Below are positions 24,402 through 33,700 of a stretch of 64,000 bases of DNA, one piece after another. A program made the translations under genes and the position numbers. Under the pieces are notes generated by a model that saw nothing but the letters and a program-made list of their open reading frames with translations, made no database searches and was not told where the DNA came from. Every line of letters begins with the position of its first letter. Position 1 is the first letter of the stretch. The stretch comes from MED-G105 sp039025235 (GTDB lineage: Bacteria; Pseudomonadota; Alphaproteobacteria; Caulobacterales; Parvularculaceae), in the NCBI GenBank assembly GCA_039025235.1, contig JBCCOS010000009.1:1-64000 (forward strand). The letters run 5' to 3'.

Positions 24402-25727
24402 TTACATGTTGTCTTCTAAGACTTCACCTGCGAGATAAAGCGATCCACAAATGAGAAACCGCGCAGGGCCATCAACCGCGCGCCGTGCCAACAGTGCCGC
24501 TTCAAATAATTCACCACCCGCATTCGCATTAAGGCCCGCCGCAGATGCCGCTTCGGCAACGGCGGACGGTGTTAAAGCCTGTTGATGCTCTGAAGCGGTT
24601 GCAATAACGCCGCGCGCAAGGCCGTTGAACGGACGGAAAAACCCAATCGCATCTTTATTCGCTTGCAGTCCAGCAATTAGGACCAAAGGCTTCGGCGACT
24701 TCTCCTCTAGCGTGCCGAGCGCCACCGCCAGTGTTTCTGCGGCATGCGGATTATGTCCGCCGTCCAACCAAATCTCTGATTGCGGCTCATCATCACGGAG
24801 TATCTCAACAAGGGGGCCTGACTGAAGAGGCTGCAGACGTGCCGGCCATTTCGCATTTTCAATGCCAGCAGAAAGAACGGTATCATCAAATGATAATCCG
24901 GCCGCACGGGTCGCCGCAACAGCAAGAGCCGCATTTTGCATCTGGTGGGCACCAACGAGGCGCGGCGCGCCGAGGTCACATAACCCTTCTTCATCTTGAT
25001 AAATCAGTCGACCATTTTCGGGCCAACTTGTCCATGCAGCACCATGCACGAACGGTACAGCTTTTGTTATGGCTGCTTTGGTTTCAAGCACTTTGAGGGC
25101 ATCAGGGTTTTGCACCCCTATCACCGCGGGCGCGCCCGGCTTAAAAATTCCTGCTTTTTCGCCGGCGATTTGCTCAATCGTTTCGCCTAGAAACTTTTGA
25201 TGATCATAGTCAATTGGTGTAATGACAGTTGCTAAAGGCTTAGACAGGACATTGGTTGCATCAAGCCGTCCACCAAGACCTGTCTCTAATAGCGTAAAAT
25301 CCGCCGCGACTTCAGAAAATGCCAAAAACGCAGCGCATGTTATCGTTTCAAAAAACGTTAACGCATCCTCACCAGCAGCGTCGTCGACACGCTTCAAAAC
25401 ATCAATAAAAGTCGCGTCGTCAATTTCACGCCCCGCCAAAACGATACGCTCATTGTAACGAACGAGATGGGGAGACGTAAAAACATGAGTCGAGAAACCT
25501 TTCGCCTCAATAATGGAGCGCAAAAAAGCAATAGTTGACCCTTTGCCGTTGGTCCCAGCAACGTGAATGGCAGGGGGGATGGCGTTATGCGGCATTCCTA
25601 AACGAGAAAGGGTCAGTTCTACCCTCTCAAGACCGAGGTCAATCAACGACGGACGCCTTGCAGCAATATCAGTAAAAAGATCTTCCAATAAAACAGAAAG
25701 ATCCTCTTGATCAGGGTGTTGAGCCAT
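24402..25727 (-). CDS. folC: Bifunctional folylpolyglutamate synthase/dihydrofolate synthase
   Basis: A 441-residue Mur-ligase-family enzyme. The ATP loop is HVAGTNGKGSTIAFL (about residues 48-62), with TSPHLVRYNERI just after. LLETGLGGRLDATNV carries the Mg-binding region and WLDGGHNPHAAE lies in the C-terminal domain. It adds glutamate to dihydropteroate and to folates. It is the last gene of the trp-accD-folC series, 193 nt below accD, an order shared by many Alphaproteobacteria. Confidence 0.94.
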   Translation of the reverse strand: MAQHPDQEDLSVLLEDLFTDIAARRPSLIDLGLERVELTLSRLGMPHNAIPPAIHVAGTNGKGSTIAFLRSIIEAKGFSTHVFTSPHLVRYNERIVLAGREIDDATFIDVLKRVDDAAGEDALTFFETITCAAFLAFSEVAADFTLLETGLGGRLDATNVLSKPLATVITPIDYDHQKFLGETIEQIAGEKAGIFKPGAPAVIGVQNPDALKVLETKAAITKAVPFVHGAAWTSWPENGRLIYQDEEGLCDLGAPRLVGAHQMQNAALAVAATRAAGLSFDDTVLSAGIENAKWPARLQPLQSGPLVEILRDDEPQSEIWLDGGHNPHAAETLAVALGTLEEKSPKPLVLIAGLQANKDAIGFFRPFNGLARGVIATASEHQQALTPSAVAEAASAAGLNANAGGELFEAALLARRAVDGPARFLICGSLYLAGEVLEDNM

Positions 25728-25920
25728 TGATATTTTTCACATTGAGGCTGATCGACCGCTAGCGTCCGCTTAATTCAGAAGAAATGCTCTAATCGGCATG
25801 CCATATGGACAGGAGGTCACATAAAGACAAAGAGGTGTTATCTAAAATCACAACTTGAGATGGATTAAAGAGGTATCACTCTCCCATTGGATCGTTTCAC
25901 AAGAGAGCCTTCAAAACGCG

Positions 25921-26934
25921 TTATTCAGCGGCTTTATCCAATCCAGAATTAATACTAATTGTATTTTGGTTATCCCCGCTAGGGGTACCGGTTTTCTTTT
26001 TTTTCTTAGGACCTTGGGCGCTTTCAGCGGCGACTTTTAGATCAGGTGACGAACTTTTAGTGTTTGCTTGGACAACTGTACCGCTCTTCGTAAAGACGCG
26101 AACGATTTGAGAAACAGTCTTCCGCAAATCGCGTCGATGAACGACACAATCCACCATTCCTTTTTCAAGGAGAAACTCCGAACGCTGAAATCCCTCAGGC
26201 AGTTTTTCACGAATGGTCTGTTCGATCACCCGAGGACCGGCAAAGCATATAAGCGCGCCCGGTTCTGCAATGTGAACATCGCCAAGCATCGCGAATGACG
26301 CCGTTACACCGCCGGTCGTTGGGTTGGTGAGGATTACGATAAAGGGTAATTGCGCTTCACGCATCATCTGTACCGCGATTGTCGTACGCGGCATCTGCAT
26401 TAACGACAAAATGCCTTCCTGCATTCGCGCGCCGCCAGACGCCGTAAAGACGACTAAGGCCGCTTTTCGCGACACCGCTTCTTCAGCCGCCGTTAAAAAA
26501 GCCTCGCCCAGGGCCATTCCCATTGATCCGCCCATGAAAGCGAAGTTTTGGCAAGCGGCGACCATCGGTAGACCTTCAACCGTACCAGCGGCGACGCGCA
26601 TCGCGTCTTCTTGACCTGTCTTACGGCGGGCATCACGAATACGGTCAACGTATTTTCGTTCATCGCGGAACCGCAATGGGTCGCTTACCGGTTCAGGTAC
26701 TTTTATTTCGGCATATTTGCCATCATCAAAAAATGCATGGAGACGATCGTCAATCGATATCGCCATATGATTTCCGCAAGATTCACATACGTAAAGGGCG
26801 TTTTCAACGTCGCGGTGGAACATCATCTCGCCACAGCTGTTGCACTTGATCCAGAGGGAATCGTCGGAACCATCATCGTCGCGTTTGAAGATATTTTTTA
26901 TGCCCGGCGGCGTGATATTTGACAGCCAACTCAT
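25921..26934 (-). CDS. accD: Acetyl-CoA carboxylase carboxyltransferase subunit beta
   Basis: A 337-residue AccD. The N-terminal zinc ribbon has four Cys (KCNSCGEMMF and VCESCGNHM). The crotonase-like carboxyltransferase core has FTASGGARMQEGI and TNPTTGGVTASFAMLGD, which bind CoA and biotin. With AccA it transfers carboxyl from biotin to acetyl-CoA to make malonyl-CoA. The C-terminal tail after about residue 290 is Lys/Ser-rich and variable. It lies 152 nt after trpA, the common alphaproteobacterial arrangement. Confidence 0.95.
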   Translation of the reverse strand: MSWLSNITPPGIKNIFKRDDDGSDDSLWIKCNSCGEMMFHRDVENALYVCESCGNHMAISIDDRLHAFFDDGKYAEIKVPEPVSDPLRFRDERKYVDRIRDARRKTGQEDAMRVAAGTVEGLPMVAACQNFAFMGGSMGMALGEAFLTAAEEAVSRKAALVVFTASGGARMQEGILSLMQMPRTTIAVQMMREAQLPFIVILTNPTTGGVTASFAMLGDVHIAEPGALICFAGPRVIEQTIREKLPEGFQRSEFLLEKGMVDCVVHRRDLRKTVSQIVRVFTKSGTVVQANTKSSSPDLKVAAESAQGPKKKKKTGTPSGDNQNTISINSGLDKAAE

Positions 26935-27086
26935 CCAACTAAACTCCTCTTATCGACCTATCGTTGCACTAGTCGCCGAAGCTTTCCACTCAAATCCAAG
27001 CTTTTCGCTTAAGCCGTAAGCGATAATAATCAATTTTAAACCGAACCGGCCTTGATGATGCGGCAAGATATTCGAATAAATCTCAA

Positions 27087-27977
27087 CTAGTCTGCCCGAT
27101 GAACGGCTTCTGCTAGTTCTCGCGCGAACGCTAAAGTGTCCGAAACAATATCATTATTTTCTAAATTGCTAATTTTTATATTGGATTGGCGCCCCTGTGC
27201 CTCAAGCCCTTTTAGTGTGTCACCAGAATTTTCATCTGAATTACTATCTTGTTGAGCAATACGATCCACAAGCGCTGAACCGACCACTACAGCGTCAGCA
27301 AAAGACGCCGTTTCCGCCGCTTGAGACGGCGTTTTGATACCAAAGCCAACAGCAATCGGTAGCGTGACATGCGCTTTCAGGCGTTCAAGGTCAGTTTTCA
27401 CACGTTCTTTAGAAGCACTCGCTGTACCGGTGACGCCCGCAATCGACACATAATAGAGAAATCCAGACGCTCGGCGAACGACGGTTTTCAAGCGGTTATT
27501 GTCGGTTGTCGGCGTTGCAAGCTTTATAAGATCAATCCCGACACTCGCTGCGGCTTTCTGAAGGGTTTCATCTTCCTCTGGTGGGGCATCCACGACAATG
27601 AGGCCGTCGACCCCCGCAGCCTCGGCATCCACGGCAAATTTCTCAAATCCATAACGGTGCAAAGGGTTCAAATACCCCATCAAAACAATCGGCGTTTCAT
27701 TATTTTGCGTTCGAAATTGACTTACCATATCAAGGGTTTTGACGAGCGTTTGCCCAGCATTCAAGGCCCGAATGCCAGCCGCCTGTATCGATGGCCCATC
27801 AGCCATCGGATCAGTAAACGCAACACCGAGCTCAATAATATCAGCCCCCGCTGCCGGAAGGCCCTGAAGAATCTTCGATGACGTTTCCAAGTCAGGATCG
27901 CCCGCCATAATAAATGGAATAAAGGCAGCCCGCTTTTGTTTGTTTAGTGTTTCGAAAACACCAGGTATTCGAGACAT
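27087..27977 (-). CDS. trpA: Tryptophan synthase alpha chain
   Basis: A 296-residue TIM-barrel enzyme cleaving indole-3-glycerol phosphate to indole. The catalytic Glu is in ADIIELGVAFTDPMADGPSIQ with the second acid in FTDPMADG. VDGLIVVDAPPEE and YYVSIAGVTGTA form the phosphate end. It is about 25 residues longer than E. coli TrpA (268), mostly through an acidic, Asn/Ser-rich insert at about 240-275 near the C-terminus. It should act with TrpB, whose gene is upstream but separated by two polysaccharide genes. Confidence 0.94.
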   Translation of the reverse strand: MSRIPGVFETLNKQKRAAFIPFIMAGDPDLETSSKILQGLPAAGADIIELGVAFTDPMADGPSIQAAGIRALNAGQTLVKTLDMVSQFRTQNNETPIVLMGYLNPLHRYGFEKFAVDAEAAGVDGLIVVDAPPEEDETLQKAAASVGIDLIKLATPTTDNNRLKTVVRRASGFLYYVSIAGVTGTASASKERVKTDLERLKAHVTLPIAVGFGIKTPSQAAETASFADAVVVGSALVDRIAQQDSNSDENSGDTLKGLEAQGRQSNIKISNLENNDIVSDTLAFARELAEAVHRAD

Positions 27978-28042
27978 TTCCTGCCTTCCAACTCAAGCTG
28001 GCTTCAACGCAGACAATCTTTACGTTGAATTAGATAATGGGT

Positions 28043-29368
28043 CTAGTGGACACTTGGGGACGATAACCGCCAGGCAATCAACGCGATCCAAACAGCGGCA
28101 AAGCGCCAGACTTGCCAAACACTCCATTCCGTCATGGCTGTCACTAAAAGACTAGCAATGATTGCACAAATAACAGCACCACCACCGGTTGCAACCGCCC
28201 GGCGTGCTCCCGCATAGCCAGCAACGATAATCCCTGACAGACTTATCGCTCCAACAACACCGAGATCTAACCATACATGCAAAAATAGATTGTGTGGATG
28301 CACGGGCATCGTTCCAAGGGGGACCCCATAAACCGGCACCATCTCGCGGGCATAGGACAAATATCGCGCGTAGCCAACGCCGCCCCCCAACGGATTTGCG
28401 AGAACTTCATTGCCAGCGCGCTCCCAAATATAAAAGCGCTGTATCCAAGAAGCCGGCAACTCCCATTCGGTACCCATAGCAACAAGCGATTCCAAAGGCA
28501 TAATAATTGCGGCAAGAGGCGTTGCCCAAACCAGCGCAAGGGCGGCTGCAAAAATAAGTGTTACGGCGCGGTTTTGGAATATCCAAGCCAATAGGATTCC
28601 AAAAGCACCTGCCATTAGCATTACGGCATTCGTCAGTATCGTGAACTTGACCGCTGGAATCAGTGTCAAGGCGATCAATGCCAATCCGACCAAGGGGCGT
28701 TTCATCTGGATCGCTAAAATGCGTCGGGCTGGCCACACGAGAAGAACGAGAAGAAGTGTGCCCCGCCCCAAGGCGATCACGTCGCGAACCACGTCCTCTT
28801 CAGGCGGCAATAGTTGACGGATGCGAGCATTTGTTGCGGCCTCAAACAAAAGAAGAACCAACATCGCTACGCTCGCCCAGGCGACGCCTGCTGCGGCACG
28901 TGTTTTAGCAACGGGGGTCAGATAGCTCACTGCATGATAAGAAATAGGCGCAAGCATAAAACAGACTGCCATTCGAAACGCCCAGTCAGCGCGATTGGGC
29001 AAAGGAGACCACGCCGCACTGACAAGTGTAAAAAAGCAAAAGAGAAAAGCGTTCGCAAAGTAAAGCAGCCACGCCCGATCAAGCCGCCGAAAGGTTGCAC
29101 GCCGCGCAAAATACGCGTGCCGCCAATCAATCACCGCAAGCGGCACCAATAAAAGAGGCGCATAAGCGCGATGACCAAGAACAGCCGCAATCGCCAACAT
29201 CCAAAAGAAGCCGGTGAACGTTATGCCACGTCTTAATTCAGATGGTGAGAAAAGATCTTGCGGTCGACCGGCTTCCACACCCCAGGCAGCCACGCCGGAA
29301 ACGGGTCCGGTCAATACCGTTCTGGTTGCATTTGCCCTACTCTTTTTATTGAAATTTTTTCCGTTCAA
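28043..29368 (-). CDS. O-antigen ligase/polymerase-family membrane protein
   Basis: A 441-residue integral membrane protein with about ten to twelve hydrophobic segments. The Wzy_C/O-antigen-ligase hallmark is near residue 360: VHPHNLFLHVWLDLGVVG, with GGGVGYARYL before it. Such proteins join or polymerise undecaprenyl-linked sugar chains in the periplasm. The start is TTG 29368, which overlaps the stop codon of the glycosyltransferase by four bases (TTGA), so the two are translationally coupled. The pair sits between trpB and trpA, an unusual place. Confidence 0.85.
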   Translation of the reverse strand: MNGKNFNKKSRANATRTVLTGPVSGVAAWGVEAGRPQDLFSPSELRRGITFTGFFWMLAIAAVLGHRAYAPLLLVPLAVIDWRHAYFARRATFRRLDRAWLLYFANAFLFCFFTLVSAAWSPLPNRADWAFRMAVCFMLAPISYHAVSYLTPVAKTRAAAGVAWASVAMLVLLLFEAATNARIRQLLPPEEDVVRDVIALGRGTLLLVLLVWPARRILAIQMKRPLVGLALIALTLIPAVKFTILTNAVMLMAGAFGILLAWIFQNRAVTLIFAAALALVWATPLAAIIMPLESLVAMGTEWELPASWIQRFYIWERAGNEVLANPLGGGVGYARYLSYAREMVPVYGVPLGTMPVHPHNLFLHVWLDLGVVGAISLSGIIVAGYAGARRAVATGGGAVICAIIASLLVTAMTEWSVWQVWRFAAVWIALIAWRLSSPSVH

Positions 29369-30108
29369 GAAAGATGCCTTTTTAAACGCTTGAAACGCTT
29401 ATACCCCGAGCGTTTGAGACGGTCGAAGAAATTTTTGGGGCGTTTTGGTGCATAAGGATCATCCACATGCCGTCCCTCCCCAATATGACGCGTTGCAGGA
29501 CGAGCAAGATGGGCTTCTCGAAAGCCATTTTGTTTGAACGCGTAACTCACATCGGGCTCATAACCAAGGGCTGCAAACGGTCCAATCCGCAATGCATCGG
29601 CAAGGCGACGCAATCCAGGATTGAACGTATACGAAAAATACTCCGCGTGCTGCGCGGGGTCAGCAAGACAATAAAGAGGGCCCGCGTCTTTAATTTCTGG
29701 CAGGTCGCGGGTGAGCGGGTTTCGCTCTTTTTTATCTCTAAGCCCGACAACACTGACGTCCGGGTGATGGTCTAACACCGCGCGCGATTCGGCGAGGAAA
29801 CCTTTCCGAAAGAACTCCCAATCATCCTCACAATGAAAGATCAGTGGTGTTTTTACACTCGCATAGGCACGGTCTATAGAAGCCATCTGCCCTAATTGAG
29901 GCCGATTAACGATGACGTCCATCATACCCTGTTGCGCAAAAGGAAGATCTGCAGCAACACCGTTGATTTGAGGATCACCAGAATCATCAATGATGATTGT
30001 ATGCACTGGTTGCTCATCCAGATGATTGAATAAAGAGTTTAATGTTCGCGTTAGCAGATCGAAACGACCGCAACTCGTAACAACGAGTGTGAAGGGATCT
30101 TCGGCCAT
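29365..30108 (-). CDS. Glycosyltransferase (GT-A fold, family 2-like)
   Basis: A 247-residue glycosyltransferase. The N-terminal nucleotide-sugar site starts FTLVVTSCGRFDLLTRTLNS, with IIIDDSGDP ending the next strand. The metal-binding acidic motif is probably HCEDDWEFF (about residue 115). It likely adds a sugar to a cell-surface polysaccharide or lipid-linked chain; the coupled ligase gene downstream supports this. The start is ATG 30108, 54 nt after trpB. Confidence 0.83.
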   Translation of the reverse strand: MAEDPFTLVVTSCGRFDLLTRTLNSLFNHLDEQPVHTIIIDDSGDPQINGVAADLPFAQQGMMDVIVNRPQLGQMASIDRAYASVKTPLIFHCEDDWEFFRKGFLAESRAVLDHHPDVSVVGLRDKKERNPLTRDLPEIKDAGPLYCLADPAQHAEYFSYTFNPGLRRLADALRIGPFAALGYEPDVSYAFKQNGFREAHLARPATRHIGEGRHVDDPYAPKRPKNFFDRLKRSGYKRFKRLKRHLS

Positions 30109-30162
30109 AGTTGCACCTATCGCGACTGAGCGACGCGATCAACAACGTTTCTGAACGTCAAA

Positions 30163-31401
30163 TTATCCACCGAGATGGTCCATCACCGAAAACAGGTCTT
30201 TGTCGCCACGACCGCACATATTGAGCAAAAGAATTTGATCTCTCGGCATCTCAGATGCTTTGTCGATCGCTCGTGCAAGCGCATGAGACGGCTCCAGCGC
30301 TGGAATGATGCCTTCTAGTTTCGAGCAAAGTTGAAACGCATCCAATGCTTCACGATCGGTTGCAGACTGATAGCGAACCCGACCCGTTTCATGTAGGTAA
30401 GCATGTTCCGGTCCGATCCCTGGATAATCCAACCCTGCAGAGATAGAATGGGCGTCTGTGATTTGGCCATCATCATTCTGCAGTAAATAAGTGCGATTCC
30501 CATGGAGAATGCCCGGAGCCCCGCCCGTGAGCGAGGCTGCATGCTCTCCCGTTTCAACGCCGCGACCGGCCGCTTCAACACCAATAATCTGAACATCGCC
30601 ATCATCAAGAAACGGATGAAACAAGCCAATGGCGTTTGACCCACCGCCAATACAAGCCATGATGACATCAGGAAGCCTGCCTTCGGCTTCTAGCATCTGT
30701 TGCTTTGCTTCTAATCCGATAACCGATTGAAAGTCGCGCACCATCGCAGGATAGGGATGCGGACCGGCTGCCGTCCCAATAATGTAGAAGGTATCAGCAA
30801 CATTTGTCACCCAATCCCGCAAGGCTTCATTCATGGCGTCTTTCAACGTTGCCGTGCCCGCCGTAACAGAATTAATCTCAGCACCTAAAAGCCGCATACG
30901 GAATAAGTTAGGCTTTTGCCTTTCTACATCGGTAGCCCCCATATAGACAACGCAAGGATGAGCAAATCGCGCACAAACAGTGGCCGTTGCAACGCCATGT
31001 TGTCCCGCGCCGGTTTCAGCGATGATCCGCTTTTTTCCCATGCGTCGCGCGAGTAGAATCTGGCCAATGCAATTATTGATTTTATGGGCGCCCGTATGGT
31101 TGAGCTCGTCGCGTTTAAAGTAAATCCGCGCACCGCTTGTATGATCACCTTTGCTGACGATCGTCTCGCGCACATACTCTGTTAGGCGCTCCGCATAATA
31201 CAGAGGCGATGGCCGACCAACATAGTGCTTCAAATAGTATTGAAATTCGTCCTGAAAGGCCGGATCGGCTTTTGCTTTGTCGTATTCGCTCGATAACTCG
31301 AGAATCAATGGCATAAGAGTTTCGGCAACATACCGCCCACCGAATGCACCAAAGCGCCCATCAGCGTCAGGACCGTTTCGGAAGGAATTCAGCGCAGACA
31401 T
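30163..31401 (-). CDS. trpB: Tryptophan synthase beta chain
   Basis: A 412-residue PLP enzyme joining indole and serine. The PLP lysine lies in LNHTGAHKINNCIGQ (about residue 98). The Gly-rich phosphate loop is ACIGGGSNAIGLFHPF, and AETGAGQHGVATA is the conserved allosteric region. The N-terminus PDADGRFGAFGGRYVAETLMP is diagnostic. It is 170 nt downstream of trpF, with a palindromic element between. Confidence 0.96.
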   Translation of the reverse strand: MSALNSFRNGPDADGRFGAFGGRYVAETLMPLILELSSEYDKAKADPAFQDEFQYYLKHYVGRPSPLYYAERLTEYVRETIVSKGDHTSGARIYFKRDELNHTGAHKINNCIGQILLARRMGKKRIIAETGAGQHGVATATVCARFAHPCVVYMGATDVERQKPNLFRMRLLGAEINSVTAGTATLKDAMNEALRDWVTNVADTFYIIGTAAGPHPYPAMVRDFQSVIGLEAKQQMLEAEGRLPDVIMACIGGGSNAIGLFHPFLDDGDVQIIGVEAAGRGVETGEHAASLTGGAPGILHGNRTYLLQNDDGQITDAHSISAGLDYPGIGPEHAYLHETGRVRYQSATDREALDAFQLCSKLEGIIPALEPSHALARAIDKASEMPRDQILLLNMCGRGDKDLFSVMDHLGG

Positions 31402-31485
31402 TCGGTACTATCCTTTTAAACCCAAATTGCGGCCAAAGCAGTATTCGGTCATCAACCGGTTCTGGAGATGAATAATAGCTCCCCG

Positions 31486-31535
31486 GCGGAATGCAATTCG
31501 GCGGAATGCAATAATTCTGAATTATAGCATTCCGC
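31486..31535. repeat. Type D palindrome between trpF and trpB
   Basis: GCGGAATGCAATAATTC (31501-31517) pairs with GAATTATAGCATTCCGC (31519-31535) with one mismatch. A half copy, GCGGAATGCAATTC, precedes it at 31486. It is the same module as 6441-6485. Confidence 0.8.
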
Positions 31536-31571
31536 AAGAGGGCATGCGCACACACTCGGCCCGAAAATGCT

Positions 31572-32270
31572 TTAGGCGAAGGCATCAAGCGCTGCATGCG
31601 TAAACGTGCGGACTTTTCCGAGGTCTTTGATACCCTTGCGCGCTTCCACACCAGATGAGACATCAACACCAATAAAAGCAGATTGTTGCACAAGCATTGA
31701 AATTGCCTCCGCAACATTTGAGGGCGTTAGTCCGCCAGCGAGAAGATAGGGCGTTTTTCCCGAATAACCAGTTAGCAATGACCAATCGAAGACCTCGCCA
31801 TTGCCACCGCTTGTGGTTGCTCCTTCTGGCGGTTGGGCATCAAAAAGCAGCGCATCGGCGCATTCCTCAAAGGCGATTGCAGACTGCACGTCTTTTTCTT
31901 CGCCAATGGGCAATGCCTTTATCACCGGTAACGCGAATTGTTTCTTGATCTCCAGAACCCGTTCCGGTGTTTCAGACCCATGGCACTGAATAGCGTCAAT
32001 ATGAGGGACAGCTTGGCGCATCGTTTCATCATCTGCATCAACGAATAAGCCAACAAAATGAGGGGCAACGGGCGTGCTTTTTCGTATGGCACCAGCCAAT
32101 GCCGCCGCCGCACTGGCGCGGACGCATCTCGGACTTTGCTCAACGAAGGTAAAGCCAATCAAAGACGCACCCGCTTCGGCGCCAGCAATTCCAGCTGCGG
32201 GCGTCGATAAACCGCAAATTTTTACTGTGGGTCGTTTGAATATCGTGGCGATTTCATTTGTCTTGGACAT
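31572..32270 (-). CDS. trpF: Phosphoribosylanthranilate isomerase
   Basis: A 232-residue TIM-barrel isomerase of the tryptophan pathway. KICGLSTPAAGIAGAEAGASLIGF carries the catalytic Cys near the N-terminus, and LLFDAQPPEGATTSGGNGEVFDWSLL provides the catalytic Asp region. LLAGGLTPSNVAEAI and GVDVSSGVEARKGIKD form the phosphate-binding end. The start codon overlaps the LapA-like gene stop by one base, so translation is probably coupled. Confidence 0.94.
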   Translation of the reverse strand: MSKTNEIATIFKRPTVKICGLSTPAAGIAGAEAGASLIGFTFVEQSPRCVRASAAAALAGAIRKSTPVAPHFVGLFVDADDETMRQAVPHIDAIQCHGSETPERVLEIKKQFALPVIKALPIGEEKDVQSAIAFEECADALLFDAQPPEGATTSGGNGEVFDWSLLTGYSGKTPYLLAGGLTPSNVAEAISMLVQQSAFIGVDVSSGVEARKGIKDLGKVRTFTHAALDAFA

Positions 32271-32602
32271 TATTCAGCAACGATAAGTGGCGCGTCCCCT
32301 GTCGTGCGCGCGGCAAGAATTTGGTTTTCCTTCTCAAGGGCCTTTATTGCTTTTCGATCAGCCGCAGCCCGGGTGCGACGTTCCTGCCCCGATACCCACA
32401 TCGCACCAGCCCCGAGAAAGAACCCAATTAGTAAAAAGCCGATCAGCCACATCCAAAGAAACAATTCCGGCGTTCTCAATGCCGGATTTTCAACCGATGT
32501 GGGATCAAAACTTAATGAAACCAGTTGTCGATTTGCGACCAAAAGGACCGCAAAGACCAATGCCAACGGCAACCAAATCAAGCGCGATAGGAGCTTGCGC
32601 AA
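32270..32602 (-). CDS. LapA-family (DUF1049) membrane protein
   Basis: A 110-residue protein with two membrane helices (about 7-27 and 47-70) separated by a short loop with SLSFDP. A cytoplasmic coiled-coil tail follows (RTRAAADRKAIKALEKENQIL). This matches the lipopolysaccharide assembly protein A family. In E. coli LapA works with LapB to control LpxC turnover; no LapB is here. Upstream of trpF and downstream of ihfB is its usual place in Alphaproteobacteria. Confidence 0.85.
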   Translation of the reverse strand: MRKLLSRLIWLPLALVFAVLLVANRQLVSLSFDPTSVENPALRTPELFLWMWLIGFLLIGFFLGAGAMWVSGQERRTRAAADRKAIKALEKENQILAARTTGDAPLIVAE

Positions 32603-32795
32603 AAGTGCCTCCCATTACGAAGTGACGATACGATGCGCAGACTAGCCTGATTTGGCAATACTGGCGCAAGAGATATATGACGGGTTTCGACGCTCGCGCA
32701 AAGATCGTTTTCACCACGAAAATAGTCAGCGATGTTAAAATTGACGCGTGCTTCGGTATAGCACTCTGCTGCGATAACGAGGGGACGGATTAAAA

Positions 32796-33149
32796 TTATT
32801 CTTCTGGATGGGAGCCAAATTCTTCGCCAAGATCCACCGGAACCCCGGAAAAATCACGCGACTCAGTCCGGGAAGAATTCAATCGGTCGCGAATTTCCTT
32901 TCCAGCCTTAAAGAAAGGGGAGTATTTCTCTTCAATCTGAACCGCATCACCGGAACGGGGGTTTCGCCCAATCCGGGCTGGACGATGCTTCACGGAAAAA
33001 GCGCCAAATCCCCTCAGTTCCACGCGGTCCCCTTGGACAAGCGCGTCGGAAATCTCCTGAAAAAAGATCGAAACAATTTTTTCAACATCCCGATGAAACA
33101 GGTTCGGATTTTCATCCGCAAGTTTCTGTACGAGTTCTGACTTTATCAT
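32796..33149 (-). CDS. ihfB: Integration host factor beta subunit
   Basis: A 117-residue HU/IHF protein. The start MIKSELVQKLADENP is typical of IhfB. RVELRGFGAFSVKHRPARIGRNPRSG forms the DNA-intercalating beta arm with the Pro at its tip, and VQIEEKYSPFFKAGKEIRDRLN ends the core. It bends DNA with IhfA. The extra acidic C-terminal 25 residues are longer than in E. coli (94 residues). ATG 33149 follows GGGGAGG, while the longer frame from 33179 lacks a good site. Confidence 0.93.
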   Translation of the reverse strand: MIKSELVQKLADENPNLFHRDVEKIVSIFFQEISDALVQGDRVELRGFGAFSVKHRPARIGRNPRSGDAVQIEEKYSPFFKAGKEIRDRLNSSRTESRDFSGVPVDLGEEFGSHPEE

Positions 33150-33700
33150 TTTACCTCCCCATCGAAACACGAAAAACACAAAATTCGAAAACGAAATGTA
33201 TAAACAAAAACATGAGGTTAATATATATTTTGGATAGTGAAAAGTGTTTTATGCTGTCAAAAGCTATCACCCTCTCAGCACCATCCCATCTCGCACGATT
33301 ACATACGCGTTAATGCCCCTAAATATTGTCCGACAACAATCCCTAATTGCAGTAGACGTCGATGAAGCATTTTTAAAGTGTGCCCAAAGCGATCAAAACC
33401 AACCGATAAAGTAAGACAACGAGCCCAATACAAAATTCAGCAAAGCAGGGGATCGATCAAAGCATGCATCATTCAAATCCCGCTATGCGCCGCTTCAAAA
33501 AGCGTGGCCCCATAACCTTCTCAAATCAAGGCAACCGCTGCACTCCCATGCACGAATAAGTGCAAATTATTTTTTGCAATTATCTACTTTAATGTTTCGT
33601 TCGACTAGAGAGAGTAGATTATGATGTGTGTCAGGAAAAGCGCGCCCATGCGGCGAGCAATCTCTTTCCAATCAGTTCGCGAAACGATAAGCCTCAATCC
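33150..33700. other. Divergent intergenic region between ihfB and ubiE
   Basis: AT-rich, with promoters for both genes expected. I see no repeat element, RNA gene or clear operator here. Confidence 0.4.

Noticed and set aside
33240..33700. Possible origin or regulator region between ihfB and ubiE
   Set aside because: AT-rich only; no repeats, boxes or structures beyond ordinary promoter DNA.
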